From assembly GCA_902783795.1 (NCBI GenBank), contig CACZSO010000257.1:1-17238 (forward strand): a DNA stretch of 17,238 nt. The letters are read 5' to 3'. Source of the DNA: an uncultured Eubacteriales bacterium (GTDB taxonomy: Bacteria > Bacillota > Clostridia > Lachnospirales > Lachnospiraceae). A program made the translations under genes and the position numbers. Shown here piece by piece: positions 5,426 through 13,440 of the stretch; position 1 is the stretch's first letter, and the number at the start of each line of letters is the position of its first letter. The notes beneath the pieces were generated by a model that saw only the letters and a program-made list of their open reading frames with translations, was not told the DNA's origin and made no database searches.

Positions 5426-5454
5426 ACTATAGTAAAATCACTGCGGTTTGTCAA
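5426..5454 (-). promoter_or_regulatory. Strong sigma-A-type promoter for the 192-residue gene / RT unit
   Basis: On the minus strand there is a consensus -35 TTGACA (5449-5454), a 17-bp spacer and -10 TATAGT (5426-5431). The predicted transcript start near 5419 gives a leader of about 146 nt before the ATG at 5273. Confidence 0.8.
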
Positions 5455-5537
5455 GGGAGAGGTATCTGTATCCGGCTTTAAAACTTACCGCGAAGCTCCC
5501 TCACAGGAGAGACTTTCCGCCGCACTGCTTCCGGGAA

Positions 5538-6830
5538 TCAAATGTCCAGTGTCTGGACATACGGATCTTCTTTTGTGCAGGGACGCCAGCCGTTTCCGGG
5601 GTCTCCCGTTTTCATGAAATTTGTCCAAAGATCCATCATCCGGGCTGACAAGGCATAGTCCTCAGGTGTCCATGGCCGCCAGCAGCGGTCCAGGGTCCCC
5701 ATCATGAACCAGAGCTCCGCGGAATGCCAGGCACCCTGCTCATCTCCCGGCAGGTCACGCACAAAATCATAGACATAAGCAGGTCTTCTCCCCAGTTCTT
5801 CTAATTTCTGGCTGAAGGCTATACTGCCCCGGTACAGCGGCCGTTCTTCCGGTGTTTTCATCTCAGGAGATACCATGATATCGTCCTTTGTGCTGCCCAC
5901 CATCATGGGAATATCCTTGATCTCACCCTTATCCATGAGTTCATAATAGCCGCCGGTCAGCAGTTTCCCGTCGATGATCGGGGCCAGGAATAACCCTCTC
6001 GCCTTTTCCATGGCCTTTGCCATAAAAGGTCCATTGGCTTCCCAGATCTCCTCTGCCGTTTTTGCCCGCATCTCTTCCAGTGACCCGGCATTTAAGACTT
6101 CCGACAGCAGGAGGCCATAGCCTTCTGCTTCCTTCAGTGTCCTGTCCGAATGCAGCCCTATGCCATAGGATCCGCCGCTCTGCAGGATAGCTTTCGCGAT
6201 CATATGCTCCGTCAGCGGCGACTCGATCAATGTCTGGGTGCTCATGGCACCGGCACTCTGACCGAAGACCGTAATATTGTCCGGATCCCCACCGAAGGCG
6301 GCAATGTTCTCATAGACCCATTTAAGGGCGGCGATCTGGTCCAGCATACCGTAATTTCCGGAAGTCCCGGCTTCCTCGGTAAGCCACGGATGCGCCAGGA
6401 AACCGAAAATACCCAGGCGGTACTGAATGCTCACGAAGATCACGCCCCGGCGGGCATAAGCGGTTCCGTCAAACTCTTTCTCTCCGCCGCTGCCGCCCAT
6501 AAAGGCGCCGCCATGGATCCAGAAAGCCACAGGAGCCTTCTCGACATTCTTCGGTGCCCAGATGTTCAGATACAGGCAGTCTTCGCTCAGCTTTCGGCTG
6601 AAAGCAGGATCATCGTAGAAATCCTTATCCCAGGGCGGCGATGAGCCTTCCCGCTGCCAGCTCTTAGCCTGAAAATCCAAGGCCTGCAGCACTCCGTCAT
6701 ACAGATCCGGCTCCTCCGGCGCTTTCCACCGAAGTTCCCCCACCGGCGCTTTCGCATAGGGTACCCCCAGATAAGCGGTATACCAGCCATGATCCGCTCC
6801 CTCAAGCTTTCCATACTTAGTCTCTACCAT
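5538..6830 (-). CDS. Type-B carboxylesterase (short form)
   Basis: 430 residues. Family signatures in order: YLGVPYAKAPVGELRW (20-35), SEDCLYLNIWAP (82-93), oxyanion HGGAF (106-110), nucleophile elbow FGQSAGA with Ser192, SGNYGMLDQIAALKWV (157-172), and AWHSAELW with probable catalytic His369. The catalytic acid is less clear; Asp316 or Asp317 in GSTKDD is the best candidate. The usual family length is around 500, so this is a compact member. There is no signal peptide, so it should be a cytoplasmic carboxylic-ester hydrolase of unknown substrate. The ATG at 6830 has AAAGGAGG at 7 nt. It follows the 980-residue gene by 81 nt and seems to have its own promoter. It ends TGDPGNGWRP, as in the second carboxylesterase at the right edge. 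Confidence 0.92.
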   Translation of the reverse strand: MVETKYGKLEGADHGWYTAYLGVPYAKAPVGELRWKAPEEPDLYDGVLQALDFQAKSWQREGSSPPWDKDFYDDPAFSRKLSEDCLYLNIWAPKNVEKAPVAFWIHGGAFMGGSGGEKEFDGTAYARRGVIFVSIQYRLGIFGFLAHPWLTEEAGTSGNYGMLDQIAALKWVYENIAAFGGDPDNITVFGQSAGAMSTQTLIESPLTEHMIAKAILQSGGSYGIGLHSDRTLKEAEGYGLLLSEVLNAGSLEEMRAKTAEEIWEANGPFMAKAMEKARGLFLAPIIDGKLLTGGYYELMDKGEIKDIPMMVGSTKDDIMVSPEMKTPEERPLYRGSIAFSQKLEELGRRPAYVYDFVRDLPGDEQGAWHSAELWFMMGTLDRCWRPWTPEDYALSARMMDLWTNFMKTGDPGNGWRPCTKEDPYVQTLDI

Positions 6831-6864
6831 CCTATATCCTCCTTTGATAAAATTTATTTTGTGC

Positions 6865-6893
6865 TATATATTTTTTTAATATCCGGATGTCGG
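6865..6893 (-). promoter_or_regulatory. Candidate promoter for the 430-residue carboxylesterase
   Basis: On the minus strand there is CCGACA (6888-6893), a 17-bp A-rich spacer and TATATA (6865-6870), 35 nt upstream of the start codon. The -35 matches consensus at only four positions. Confidence 0.4.
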
Positions 6894-6911
6894 CATCTTC
6901 CTGAAACCTGC

Positions 6912-9854
6912 TTATTTCTCCGCGGACACGGTGGCCGGGACCGGAGCCTTACTGATAAATGTCAGCGTTACATCATGGTAAGCCAATGTAACATCTCCAT
7001 CCTCCACGGAAGGATTCGCACTTTCCGGTCCGCTGTAGGACAGCACCTTTCCGTTTGTGGCCTGGATGTGTGCTTCAAGATCCAGCGTGAGTTCGATAAG
7101 TTCGTACTCCTCTTCTTTCCCCGGCACCCGGGTAAGGCTGGACTTCGCTGTTCCTGTTCCGTAGATATAAAGGCTGAGCGTCTGCTGGATACCGGCCGTA
7201 TATTTCAGATCTTCCTGTTCTCCGGGCACGATATACTCCATGTGCTCCCATACCTCTCCGGTTCCTTCCGCGGATATGTCTGCCCTTACCTTGCCTTCTT
7301 CTCCGTGAGATCCGGCCTTTCCGGTCACGGCACTCTTATTTGACATATGATATTTGATCTTTGTCGAATGATAATTAGGATCATCCTCGTCCCATCCCAA
7401 ATACTTTCTGGTGGTCTCCTTATCATATTCTACAACGCCGTCCGGTTTGAAATCAAGGACAAAATTCCCGCTGCTGCCCTTCTTAAGTTCAGCATAACTC
7501 ATGAGGTCCAGCAGCATCATCTGCGCCATGTCATTGCCTGCGACGATACGCTGTTCATCCAGGCTGCTGCTTAATAATTCGTAGAGTTCATCGCTGCTGT
7601 TCAGGGTAATATTGACCTGGATGTAGGGAGAGTTCGTCTGCGGAACAGTGAGGGGCTTCTCGATCTTCGGATTCACCTGGTTCCCGTATCTGTCATAGAT
7701 CTCCCTGGCCTTGAATTCGATCTTTTTGGGACACCCTATCTGCATATAATGGTAATACCTCATTCGTATCAGCGTATTCGTCCCTTTTCTGACATAAAGA
7801 TTGAAATCCCTGGGGGTGTTCTTTAATGGGAACGGTTGGAATTTGATCTCCGTCATATCCGGGAACGTGATCCCCAGTTGGGAGCTTGAAAGATCATAAG
7901 TCTCATAGGTGATCGTAAAATCATCTTCAGCCGTGACTCTGGAACCATAGGCATAAGGACTGTCATAAAAATACAGATCCGACGGCAGTGACAGATCCGT
8001 AACGGTGATCTCCAGCATCCGGTTCATATAGGGAAGGATAACGTTTTCGATCTCCCGCACCATCTTCAATTCGCAGGCGTCCACCAAAAGCTTCACTTCA
8101 CTGTCGATGATCCCCTTGGTTTTTGCATAGATATCGCTCTGAAAACCTTCGATCCAGCCCTTCATTTTAGACTCTGAAGGCTCTGTCCACTGCTTCCATC
8201 CGGGATAATCATCATAATCCTGGTACACATCTCCATACAGAACTTTCCTGTATCTCAGCCTGTACTGATTATCCCGCGCATACTCATTCTTAGCCTCATA
8301 GGGCAGATTGGGGAAAAAAGTCAGATACTGATTGTACACGTCCAGAAGTACATCGCCGCATTCAGCAGGGTTTTTCCCGGCCCGGAGCACGCTCATGCAG
8401 GCAGCACTGATCGCATTGTCCCATCCTTCCCCATTACTCTTCAGGATATAGGTCTTATTTTCGACATTGACCGGAACGCCCTGGGCCAGATAATCCTTGA
8501 AGACTTTATATTCATAGTCTCTTGCTTTCCAGGCCTCCGACACACCCGAGATAATGGAAGGAAGAGAAAAACAGACCAGGGCAATGATGCTGTTGACCGT
8601 CGTGGGATATTTCAGCGCCCATCCTGCGGCTGTCAATGCGATGATATCCATCGCGCTCTCTTTCATGGCTATATATTTGTCACGGTTCTGCGATACCTGG
8701 TAGGCTACTTTCCCCAGAGTCAGCGCAAAAGCCACACAGGAGAGACTCTGGCAGAACCACTTCGGGACCCCGCTTGATAAAGTCAATCCCTCGAGTCCGA
8801 AGCCAAAATCGGACAGGCCTACATAATTATTCAGCATATCATAATACTGATTGGCCAAAGCATCCGTGCTGAGTCCGCCGTCATTTAAGAGCTTATCCAC
8901 AAAACCATCATCGGTCTCCAGGTATTTTCTCAGGACGTCCCTGTCCAGATATAATTTATCTGCCAGGTTATTGTAGTTATAATTCTTTGAAGGCGGGGAG
9001 GCAATCTTGAAGAACCCCTCCTGACTCATCCAGGCTATATTATTCAGGATCAGTTCCGCATCCGTGGAGAAGTGCGTCTTCCTGTAGGTGATGGTCGTGC
9101 CGTCATCGCTGACCTTAAAGGACAGCGGCTCCCATTGTTTGGTTTCTTCATTGAACGTGACGATCTGACTGCAGCACTCTCCGGCAGTTCTAGGAACCGT
9201 GATCTCCACACCTGTGGGGAATTCATGCCTGCCGGATCCCAGAGAAAAATCATATAGCCGCAGGGTACCCTCCAGGGTGGTGCAGTCGGTATTGCCCATT
9301 TCCCGGATATTCAGCACATCGTCTTCCCGGATATTCCACTCACCGAAATCCACGGTGATCCCGTTGCTGCTGACTTTTGACTTCTCCTGGGAGACAGCCA
9401 ATGTGACGGGGCTCACCTTTCGGATCATATCGTCGGTGATCCTGACATCGATCAGAGCAGGATTGCCCGGCGAATTATCCGCTGTCACTTCCATCCCCAG
9501 GCTGTTTACCATAGTCCCGCCTTCCGTCTTCACAAGTTCCACACCGATCTCGGAGTCCGGGGGCAGGTCTTCCAGGGGGATAGGCAGGTCTTCTTCTTTG
9601 TAAGTTTTCTTATCTGTCTCCTCTGTCTTTCCGGGAGAGCTTTCTCTGGTGGGTTCCGGTTTTACAGGCTTCTTAGTGCTCTCTATGATATCTGTCTTCG
9701 GCGGTTTCGGTTCATCCGCCAGGAATCCGGGATATTGATAAGCGGCCACCCAAAGCTCCACGGCCATAACGATGATAAGGAAGAGACTTAAGACCGGGCG
9801 GCCTTTTCTTTTATTCTTCTCAGGCGACTGTTTCATGTTATTCTGTGACTCCAT
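6912..9854 (-). CDS. Large membrane-anchored extracytoplasmic protein with ZU5-like domain, unknown function
   Basis: 980 residues, not recognised as a named protein. A basic N-terminus (KNKRKGR) and one hydrophobic segment (about 21-40) form a signal anchor, followed by a Pro/Lys/Glu-rich linker (46-100). Residues about 105-270 are beta-rich and end WEPLSFKVSDDG...HFST, like ZU5-type beta-sandwich domains of surface proteins. Hydrophobic stretches at about 365-385 and 403-437 may be further membrane helices or a buried helical core. The rest (450-980) is mixed and Tyr/Asp-rich without a recognised motif. The ATG at 9854 has GGGAGG at 6 nt. It starts 13 nt after the 190-residue anchored protein, so the two are co-transcribed and probably work together at the envelope. 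Confidence 0.8.
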   Translation of the reverse strand: MESQNNMKQSPEKNKRKGRPVLSLFLIIVMAVELWVAAYQYPGFLADEPKPPKTDIIESTKKPVKPEPTRESSPGKTEETDKKTYKEEDLPIPLEDLPPDSEIGVELVKTEGGTMVNSLGMEVTADNSPGNPALIDVRITDDMIRKVSPVTLAVSQEKSKVSSNGITVDFGEWNIREDDVLNIREMGNTDCTTLEGTLRLYDFSLGSGRHEFPTGVEITVPRTAGECCSQIVTFNEETKQWEPLSFKVSDDGTTITYRKTHFSTDAELILNNIAWMSQEGFFKIASPPSKNYNYNNLADKLYLDRDVLRKYLETDDGFVDKLLNDGGLSTDALANQYYDMLNNYVGLSDFGFGLEGLTLSSGVPKWFCQSLSCVAFALTLGKVAYQVSQNRDKYIAMKESAMDIIALTAAGWALKYPTTVNSIIALVCFSLPSIISGVSEAWKARDYEYKVFKDYLAQGVPVNVENKTYILKSNGEGWDNAISAACMSVLRAGKNPAECGDVLLDVYNQYLTFFPNLPYEAKNEYARDNQYRLRYRKVLYGDVYQDYDDYPGWKQWTEPSESKMKGWIEGFQSDIYAKTKGIIDSEVKLLVDACELKMVREIENVILPYMNRMLEITVTDLSLPSDLYFYDSPYAYGSRVTAEDDFTITYETYDLSSSQLGITFPDMTEIKFQPFPLKNTPRDFNLYVRKGTNTLIRMRYYHYMQIGCPKKIEFKAREIYDRYGNQVNPKIEKPLTVPQTNSPYIQVNITLNSSDELYELLSSSLDEQRIVAGNDMAQMMLLDLMSYAELKKGSSGNFVLDFKPDGVVEYDKETTRKYLGWDEDDPNYHSTKIKYHMSNKSAVTGKAGSHGEEGKVRADISAEGTGEVWEHMEYIVPGEQEDLKYTAGIQQTLSLYIYGTGTAKSSLTRVPGKEEEYELIELTLDLEAHIQATNGKVLSYSGPESANPSVEDGDVTLAYHDVTLTFISKAPVPATVSAEK

Positions 9855-9867
9855 AGCATCCTCCCGG

Positions 9868-10440
9868 TCAATGTTCCATCTCTACGGCCGTAAAGACCGG
9901 TATGCCGTCATTAGAGAGAAAAGCGCCGAAAGCAAAGTTCCGGCCGTTATGCCGGTAAAAGAACAGCGTAAGAAGCAGCTCTTCCGACCGGATGATCAGC
10001 TGGTTTTCTTCCACTGTAAATGGATAGACCGCTGCTTTCCCCTCATACTTCTTCTCCGATTTTTGATCGACATCATAGATCAGATAGGGATCAAAGCTGG
10101 CTGTGAAGGCATTCTGTCCGGCATCAAAAGCCGCCTTGCCGAAGACCATTTCCGCCTGATCGTGTTCATTTCCGGGATCGTTGTACATAAGGTAACGCCC
10201 TTTTCCCAGAATGACATTCATATCCGTGACCTTTTCAGCACCTTCCGGCACCCCGTTGGTCATGACATCCTTCAGATACCAGGAAAACCGTGCCATTTCG
10301 CTGTCGGCCTGTCTGACCGTGACCGTGTTCTCCTTCTCCTGAGACGCTTTTATGTTTTTATAGGATGTCCATATCCATATGGCCAATGCCACATCGATCA
10401 CCAGGATCACGAATCTGAACAACCGTCCTTTTCTTGGCAT
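9868..10440 (-). CDS. Small membrane-anchored protein, unknown function
   Basis: 190 residues. MPRKGRLF is followed by one hydrophobic helix (about 8-26), giving an N-terminal anchor with the remainder outside. The outer part has alternating beta-type segments (YLMYNDPGN, FTASFDPYLIYDV, RNFAFGAFLSNDGIPVF) and no motif that I recognise. The ATG at 10440 has AGGAGG at about 4 nt. It lies 24 nt after the CorA-like gene and 13 nt before the 980-residue gene, so this looks like a three-gene operon. Its close pairing with the 980-residue protein suggests a partner or subunit role (inference). Confidence 0.78.
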   Translation of the reverse strand: MPRKGRLFRFVILVIDVALAIWIWTSYKNIKASQEKENTVTVRQADSEMARFSWYLKDVMTNGVPEGAEKVTDMNVILGKGRYLMYNDPGNEHDQAEMVFGKAAFDAGQNAFTASFDPYLIYDVDQKSEKKYEGKAAVYPFTVEENQLIIRSEELLLTLFFYRHNGRNFAFGAFLSNDGIPVFTAVEMEH

Positions 10441-10464
10441 ACTCCCTCCTATTCTCCGCCATCT

Positions 10465-11388
10465 TTACAGCCACTTTTTCTTCTTGAAAAAGACCAGGCA
10501 GAAAATGACGATCAAGATGCTTATTGCGATCACCACCGGATAGCTCAGATACCATCCCAGTTCCGGCATATAGCGGAAGTTCATGCCGTACCAGCCTGCG
10601 ATGAGCGTCAGCGGCATAAAGATCGTCGTGATCACGGTCAGCAGGGTCATAGTCCTGTTCTGGCGCACCTCTAACTGAGCATTATAAAGATCCCGGACCT
10701 GCATGGTATAATCCCTGAGAGATTCCGCGTAATCATAGCGCCGGGCCATCAGATTCATAAACAGGTGAATATACCGCAGATTCTTTTCGCTGAAGAATCC
10801 GTTTTCATTCTCCTCCAGTTCCTGCGTCAAGTCAATAATCTGTTCATAGTGCACCAGAAGCACACGGATATCACTGCGGACCTCATTGACCCGGACCAGG
10901 TCTTCCAGTCCCTGAGAAGACAGGATCGCTTCCTCCATACTGTTCAGTTCTTCTTCAAACTGCTCCAGGATGGACAGATCATCCTCTATGATCTCTTCCA
11001 GAAAATCATATAAAAAGCGCTCCAGGCTCGGAGACCGCCAGTGCTTCGTCCGGCGGATGGAATCGATCATCTGCTCCGCCTTTCCGCTGTCATCGATGAA
11101 AACGATCCCCTTTTCATCCAGGGCAAAGGCAAAACGGGAATCCTTATCCTTAAGATGTTTCCGGTCCGGGATCTGAAATGTGCCCGTAAGAGAATCATAG
11201 TTGACCTCAGCCTTTGTGTTATGGATTTTCCCGGCATTCGGCTCAAGCTCGATCCCCATGTCAAACCGGTCCCGTTCACGCTCCCATTCCGGTGTAGTAA
11301 GAACTGCAACGTACTTATCGTTCTTATTATTCTTCAGATCCTCCGCCCGGCAGGGCTGTATGGTATCTTCCAAAAGATAAAATTGCAT
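10465..11388 (-). CDS. CorA-type divalent metal (Mg2+) transporter
   Basis: 307 residues. An N-terminal alpha/beta cytoplasmic domain is followed by a long acidic helical region (about 115-240), then TM1 ending in the signature YGMNF (GMN at 268-270), and a final TM2 (YPVVIAISILIVIFCLVFF) with the KKKKWL basic tail. These are the CorA-family hallmarks; such proteins form pentameric Mg2+/Co2+ channels in the cytoplasmic membrane. I chose the ATG at 11388 because AGAGGAGA lies about 8 nt upstream; an ATG 8 codons earlier overlaps that site. It is the first gene of the apparent operon with the two anchored proteins. Confidence 0.92.
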   Translation of the reverse strand: MQFYLLEDTIQPCRAEDLKNNKNDKYVAVLTTPEWERERDRFDMGIELEPNAGKIHNTKAEVNYDSLTGTFQIPDRKHLKDKDSRFAFALDEKGIVFIDDSGKAEQMIDSIRRTKHWRSPSLERFLYDFLEEIIEDDLSILEQFEEELNSMEEAILSSQGLEDLVRVNEVRSDIRVLLVHYEQIIDLTQELEENENGFFSEKNLRYIHLFMNLMARRYDYAESLRDYTMQVRDLYNAQLEVRQNRTMTLLTVITTIFMPLTLIAGWYGMNFRYMPELGWYLSYPVVIAISILIVIFCLVFFKKKKWL

Positions 11389-11432
11389 AGGCCTGTCTCC
11401 TCTTCCCGGCATGCTTAAAACATTATCTTCAT

Positions 11433-11456
11433 CCCGAAGCAGTATATTCTTTCGGG
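11433..11456. terminator. Hairpin between the kinase-like and CorA genes
   Basis: CCCGAA (11433-11438) and TTCGGG (11451-11456) form a 6-bp stem around a 12-nt loop just after the kinase-like stop codon. There is no U-run on the minus strand, so it is a weak or non-canonical terminator at best. Confidence 0.3.
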
Positions 11457-11459
11457 TCT

Positions 11460-11993
11460 TTATTCTTCCAGCGCCTGCAGAACGGTCATGAGTGTCTCTT
11501 CATAATCCTCATCGATCAGCACCACGGTTTCACCGGCATTTTTGAATCCATCTTCATATTTCCGGTTTTCTTCCTTTAACAATTCTGCGGTGCAATATCC
11601 GTCGTCCAGTCTTTCTTCGATATCGGAGGCGTGAACTTTGATCTCTTCCATGTGATCATCGATATATCTGTCTGTCATGGCCAGGCAGATAAACTGCACT
11701 GAAGATGCATAGGGTTCTCCCAGGTCCTGCCGCCAGTTGAAAGGAATGTAGCAGCCTTCGATGATCATGTTCTGATGGTTTTCGATGGCTGTCTTCATCA
11801 TCTCCCGAATGACAGGCCAGAGATATACGGTGAGTTCATCGTCATCTGCAGGCGTGAGCTTCGTCAGGCCGCTGCGGATCAGACCCATCTTCAGATGGTC
11901 GATGGACAGGCAGGCATAGTGCCGGGTCTTAATGAGCCGCTGGGCCAGCAAAGTCTTTCCTGCATGAGTTGCACCTGTTATCAAAATAATCAT
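11460..11993 (-). CDS. P-loop NTPase / small-molecule kinase-like protein
   Basis: 177 residues. The N-terminus MIILITGATHAGKTLLAQRL carries a Walker A loop (GATHAGKT, 7-14), followed by SIDHLKMGLIRSG and a later NMIIEGCYIPFNWRQDL, the layout of adenylate-kinase or zeta-toxin-like small kinases with a substrate-binding Asp after the second strand. The lid region is Asp/Glu-rich (HASDIEERLDDGYC). The substrate cannot be told from sequence. The ATG at 11993 has AAGGA at about 6 nt. It starts only 9 nt after the oxidoreductase stop, so the two are surely co-transcribed. Confidence 0.82.
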   Translation of the reverse strand: MIILITGATHAGKTLLAQRLIKTRHYACLSIDHLKMGLIRSGLTKLTPADDDELTVYLWPVIREMMKTAIENHQNMIIEGCYIPFNWRQDLGEPYASSVQFICLAMTDRYIDDHMEEIKVHASDIEERLDDGYCTAELLKEENRKYEDGFKNAGETVVLIDEDYEETLMTVLQALEE

Positions 11994-12002
11994 AATGATT
12001 CC

Positions 12003-13115
12003 TTATTCCACATCGATCCAGCGTTTTTCCTGATTGCTCTTATAACAGGCCTCCAGCACCCGGACTACATAATCGCCATCCTCAAAAGTCGCATAGTTCC
12101 GTTCTTCTTTGCCCCGCACACAGTCATAAAAAGCGCGGATGCCGTTGCGGAAAGCATCGGCCCAGCCTACGGGATGTCCGGAGGGCAATGTTCCATAAGC
12201 CCGGGCTTCGGGACTTAAGACTTCCGGGCCGGCATGTCTTAACAGCACCCCGTCTTCATTTGTCTCAATGTATAATTTATCCGGGTTTTCCTGGTCCCAG
12301 CGCATGGCATAACGGCTGCCGTCAATGCTGATACTGAGGTCGTTCTTATGGCCGGCTGCCGCCACGGAGGCGATCAGATTACCCTTAGCCCCATCATCAA
12401 ATTCCAACATGACCTGGGCTATGTCCTCGTTTTTCACTTCGATCAGTTCCGGCGGTTCTGTGCCCCGTTTTTTCCGGTAGGGATAGACCATGGTGAATTC
12501 CGCCATGACCCGTTTGATCTTCTGCCCGGTCACATATTGAGCCAGGTCGATCCAGTGAGAGCCGATATCCGCCAGTGCCCGGGTCTTACCGCCCTTGTCT
12601 ATGTCATATTTCCAGCCACCGGCCCAGTCAGAGATATTATAGCCCTGATAATACCAGCCGCTGACGAAAAAAGTTTTTCCCCAGGAGCCGTCGGCAGCAT
12701 GGATCCGGGCATTCATTTCCCGTGCCTGTGCATTCTGCCGGTAATTATAGTTCACTGCCCCCAGCACCCCATTCTCTTTTGCAAGCCGGCAAAGTTCACC
12801 GGTTTGTTCAGGATCCAAGGCCAATGGTTTCTCACAGTAAACATGGATGCCCCGCTTCAGCGCCTCACAACTTACCTCAAAATGCAGCCAGTTAGGCGTA
12901 CAGACGTGTACGATGTCCGGTTTTTCCGTATCCAGCATCTCGCGGTAATCCCCATACCAGGCCGAAATAGCATTTTCCTCACAAAAGTTCCGGATCATCT
13001 CCTCATTGAGGTCTGAAACAGCTGCGATGCGGACCGCCGGGATACGGCGGATAGCTTCCACATGCTGCCGCCCTATAAAACCAATGCCCACCAGGCAGAC
13101 TTTTAATTCTTTCAT
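12003..13115 (-). CDS. Gfo/Idh/MocA-family NAD(P)-dependent oxidoreductase
   Basis: 370 residues. Rossmann loop GIGFIGRQH (10-18), VCTPNWLH (71-78), the family motif YCEKPLAL (93-100), and DIGSHWIDLAQYVTG (183-197) with the Asp/His pair used in catalysis in the family. It probably oxidises or reduces a sugar, inositol or related polyol at a ring hydroxyl; the substrate is not predictable. The ATG at 13115 has GGAAGGAG at 7 nt. It is transcribed divergently from the plus-strand esterase and appears controlled by a LacI-like operator in its promoter. It is followed by the kinase-like gene. Confidence 0.92.
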   Translation of the reverse strand: MKELKVCLVGIGFIGRQHVEAIRRIPAVRIAAVSDLNEEMIRNFCEENAISAWYGDYREMLDTEKPDIVHVCTPNWLHFEVSCEALKRGIHVYCEKPLALDPEQTGELCRLAKENGVLGAVNYNYRQNAQAREMNARIHAADGSWGKTFFVSGWYYQGYNISDWAGGWKYDIDKGGKTRALADIGSHWIDLAQYVTGQKIKRVMAEFTMVYPYRKKRGTEPPELIEVKNEDIAQVMLEFDDGAKGNLIASVAAAGHKNDLSISIDGSRYAMRWDQENPDKLYIETNEDGVLLRHAGPEVLSPEARAYGTLPSGHPVGWADAFRNGIRAFYDCVRGKEERNYATFEDGDYVVRVLEACYKSNQEKRWIDVE

Positions 13116-13205
13116 CTATATACTCCTTCCTCTTAAAAGTATCTCCTCTTACTTCTGATGTCAGCCGGTTTCCCGTCAGTGCTGATAACTTTTAACTTTA
13201 TCATC

Positions 13206-13234
13206 ATTTTATCAAAAAACGTTTTCTGATACAA
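13206..13234 (-). promoter_or_regulatory. Promoter of the oxidoreductase / kinase-like operon
   Basis: Minus strand: TTGTAT (13229-13234), 17-bp spacer, TAAAAT (13206-13211). The spacer is occupied by an 18-bp near-palindrome, so the promoter would be blocked by any protein bound there. Confidence 0.65.
13212..13229. promoter_or_regulatory. LacI/GalR-type operator-like palindrome
   Basis: TCAAAAAACGTTTTCTGA is an 18-bp dyad with 16 of 18 positions symmetric, including a perfect AAAACGTTTT core centred on CpG. A central CG with A/T-rich arms is the pattern of LacI/GalR and CcpA-type sites. It overlaps the -35/-10 spacer of the oxidoreductase promoter almost exactly and lies about 60 bp upstream of the divergent promoter. 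The regulator gene is not in the window. Confidence 0.6.
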
Positions 13235-13288
13235 GAGGCCAATATATCGTTAGTGACCTGCAAAGAGCACATCTTTCTCTTTACACTA

Positions 13289-13317
13289 TTCACAATCCTT
13301 TGGTTTTGCGATAAAAT
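13289..13317 (+). promoter_or_regulatory. Candidate promoter for the plus-strand esterase
   Basis: TTCACA (13289-13294), 17-bp spacer, TAAAAT (13312-13317). The predicted start is near 13324, giving about 85 nt of leader that includes a small upstream reading frame. Confidence 0.5.
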
Positions 13318-13356
13318 AATATAAAGTATCCGCAGAATTATAAAGGAGGGCTGACT

Positions 13357-13440
13357 ATGGTGCAGATGAATCCCACGCCTTCCGATAAATTAACTGAAAG
13401 GAGTCCGTTATGGCGCTTATTACTGTTGATACACCTGTAA
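13357..13440 (+). CDS. Possible 27-residue upstream ORF overlapping the esterase start
   Basis: An ATG with a near-ideal ribosome-binding site (AAAGGAGG, 7 nt) opens a 27-codon frame that begins MVQMNPTPSDK, ends in a hydrophobic LLLLIHL and stops at TAA (13438-13440). It overlaps the first 31 nt of the esterase gene in another frame. Its ribosome-binding site is at least as good as that of the main gene. It may be a coupling or leader peptide or an incidental frame. Confidence 0.35.
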   Translation: MVQMNPTPSDKLTERSPLWRLLLLIHL

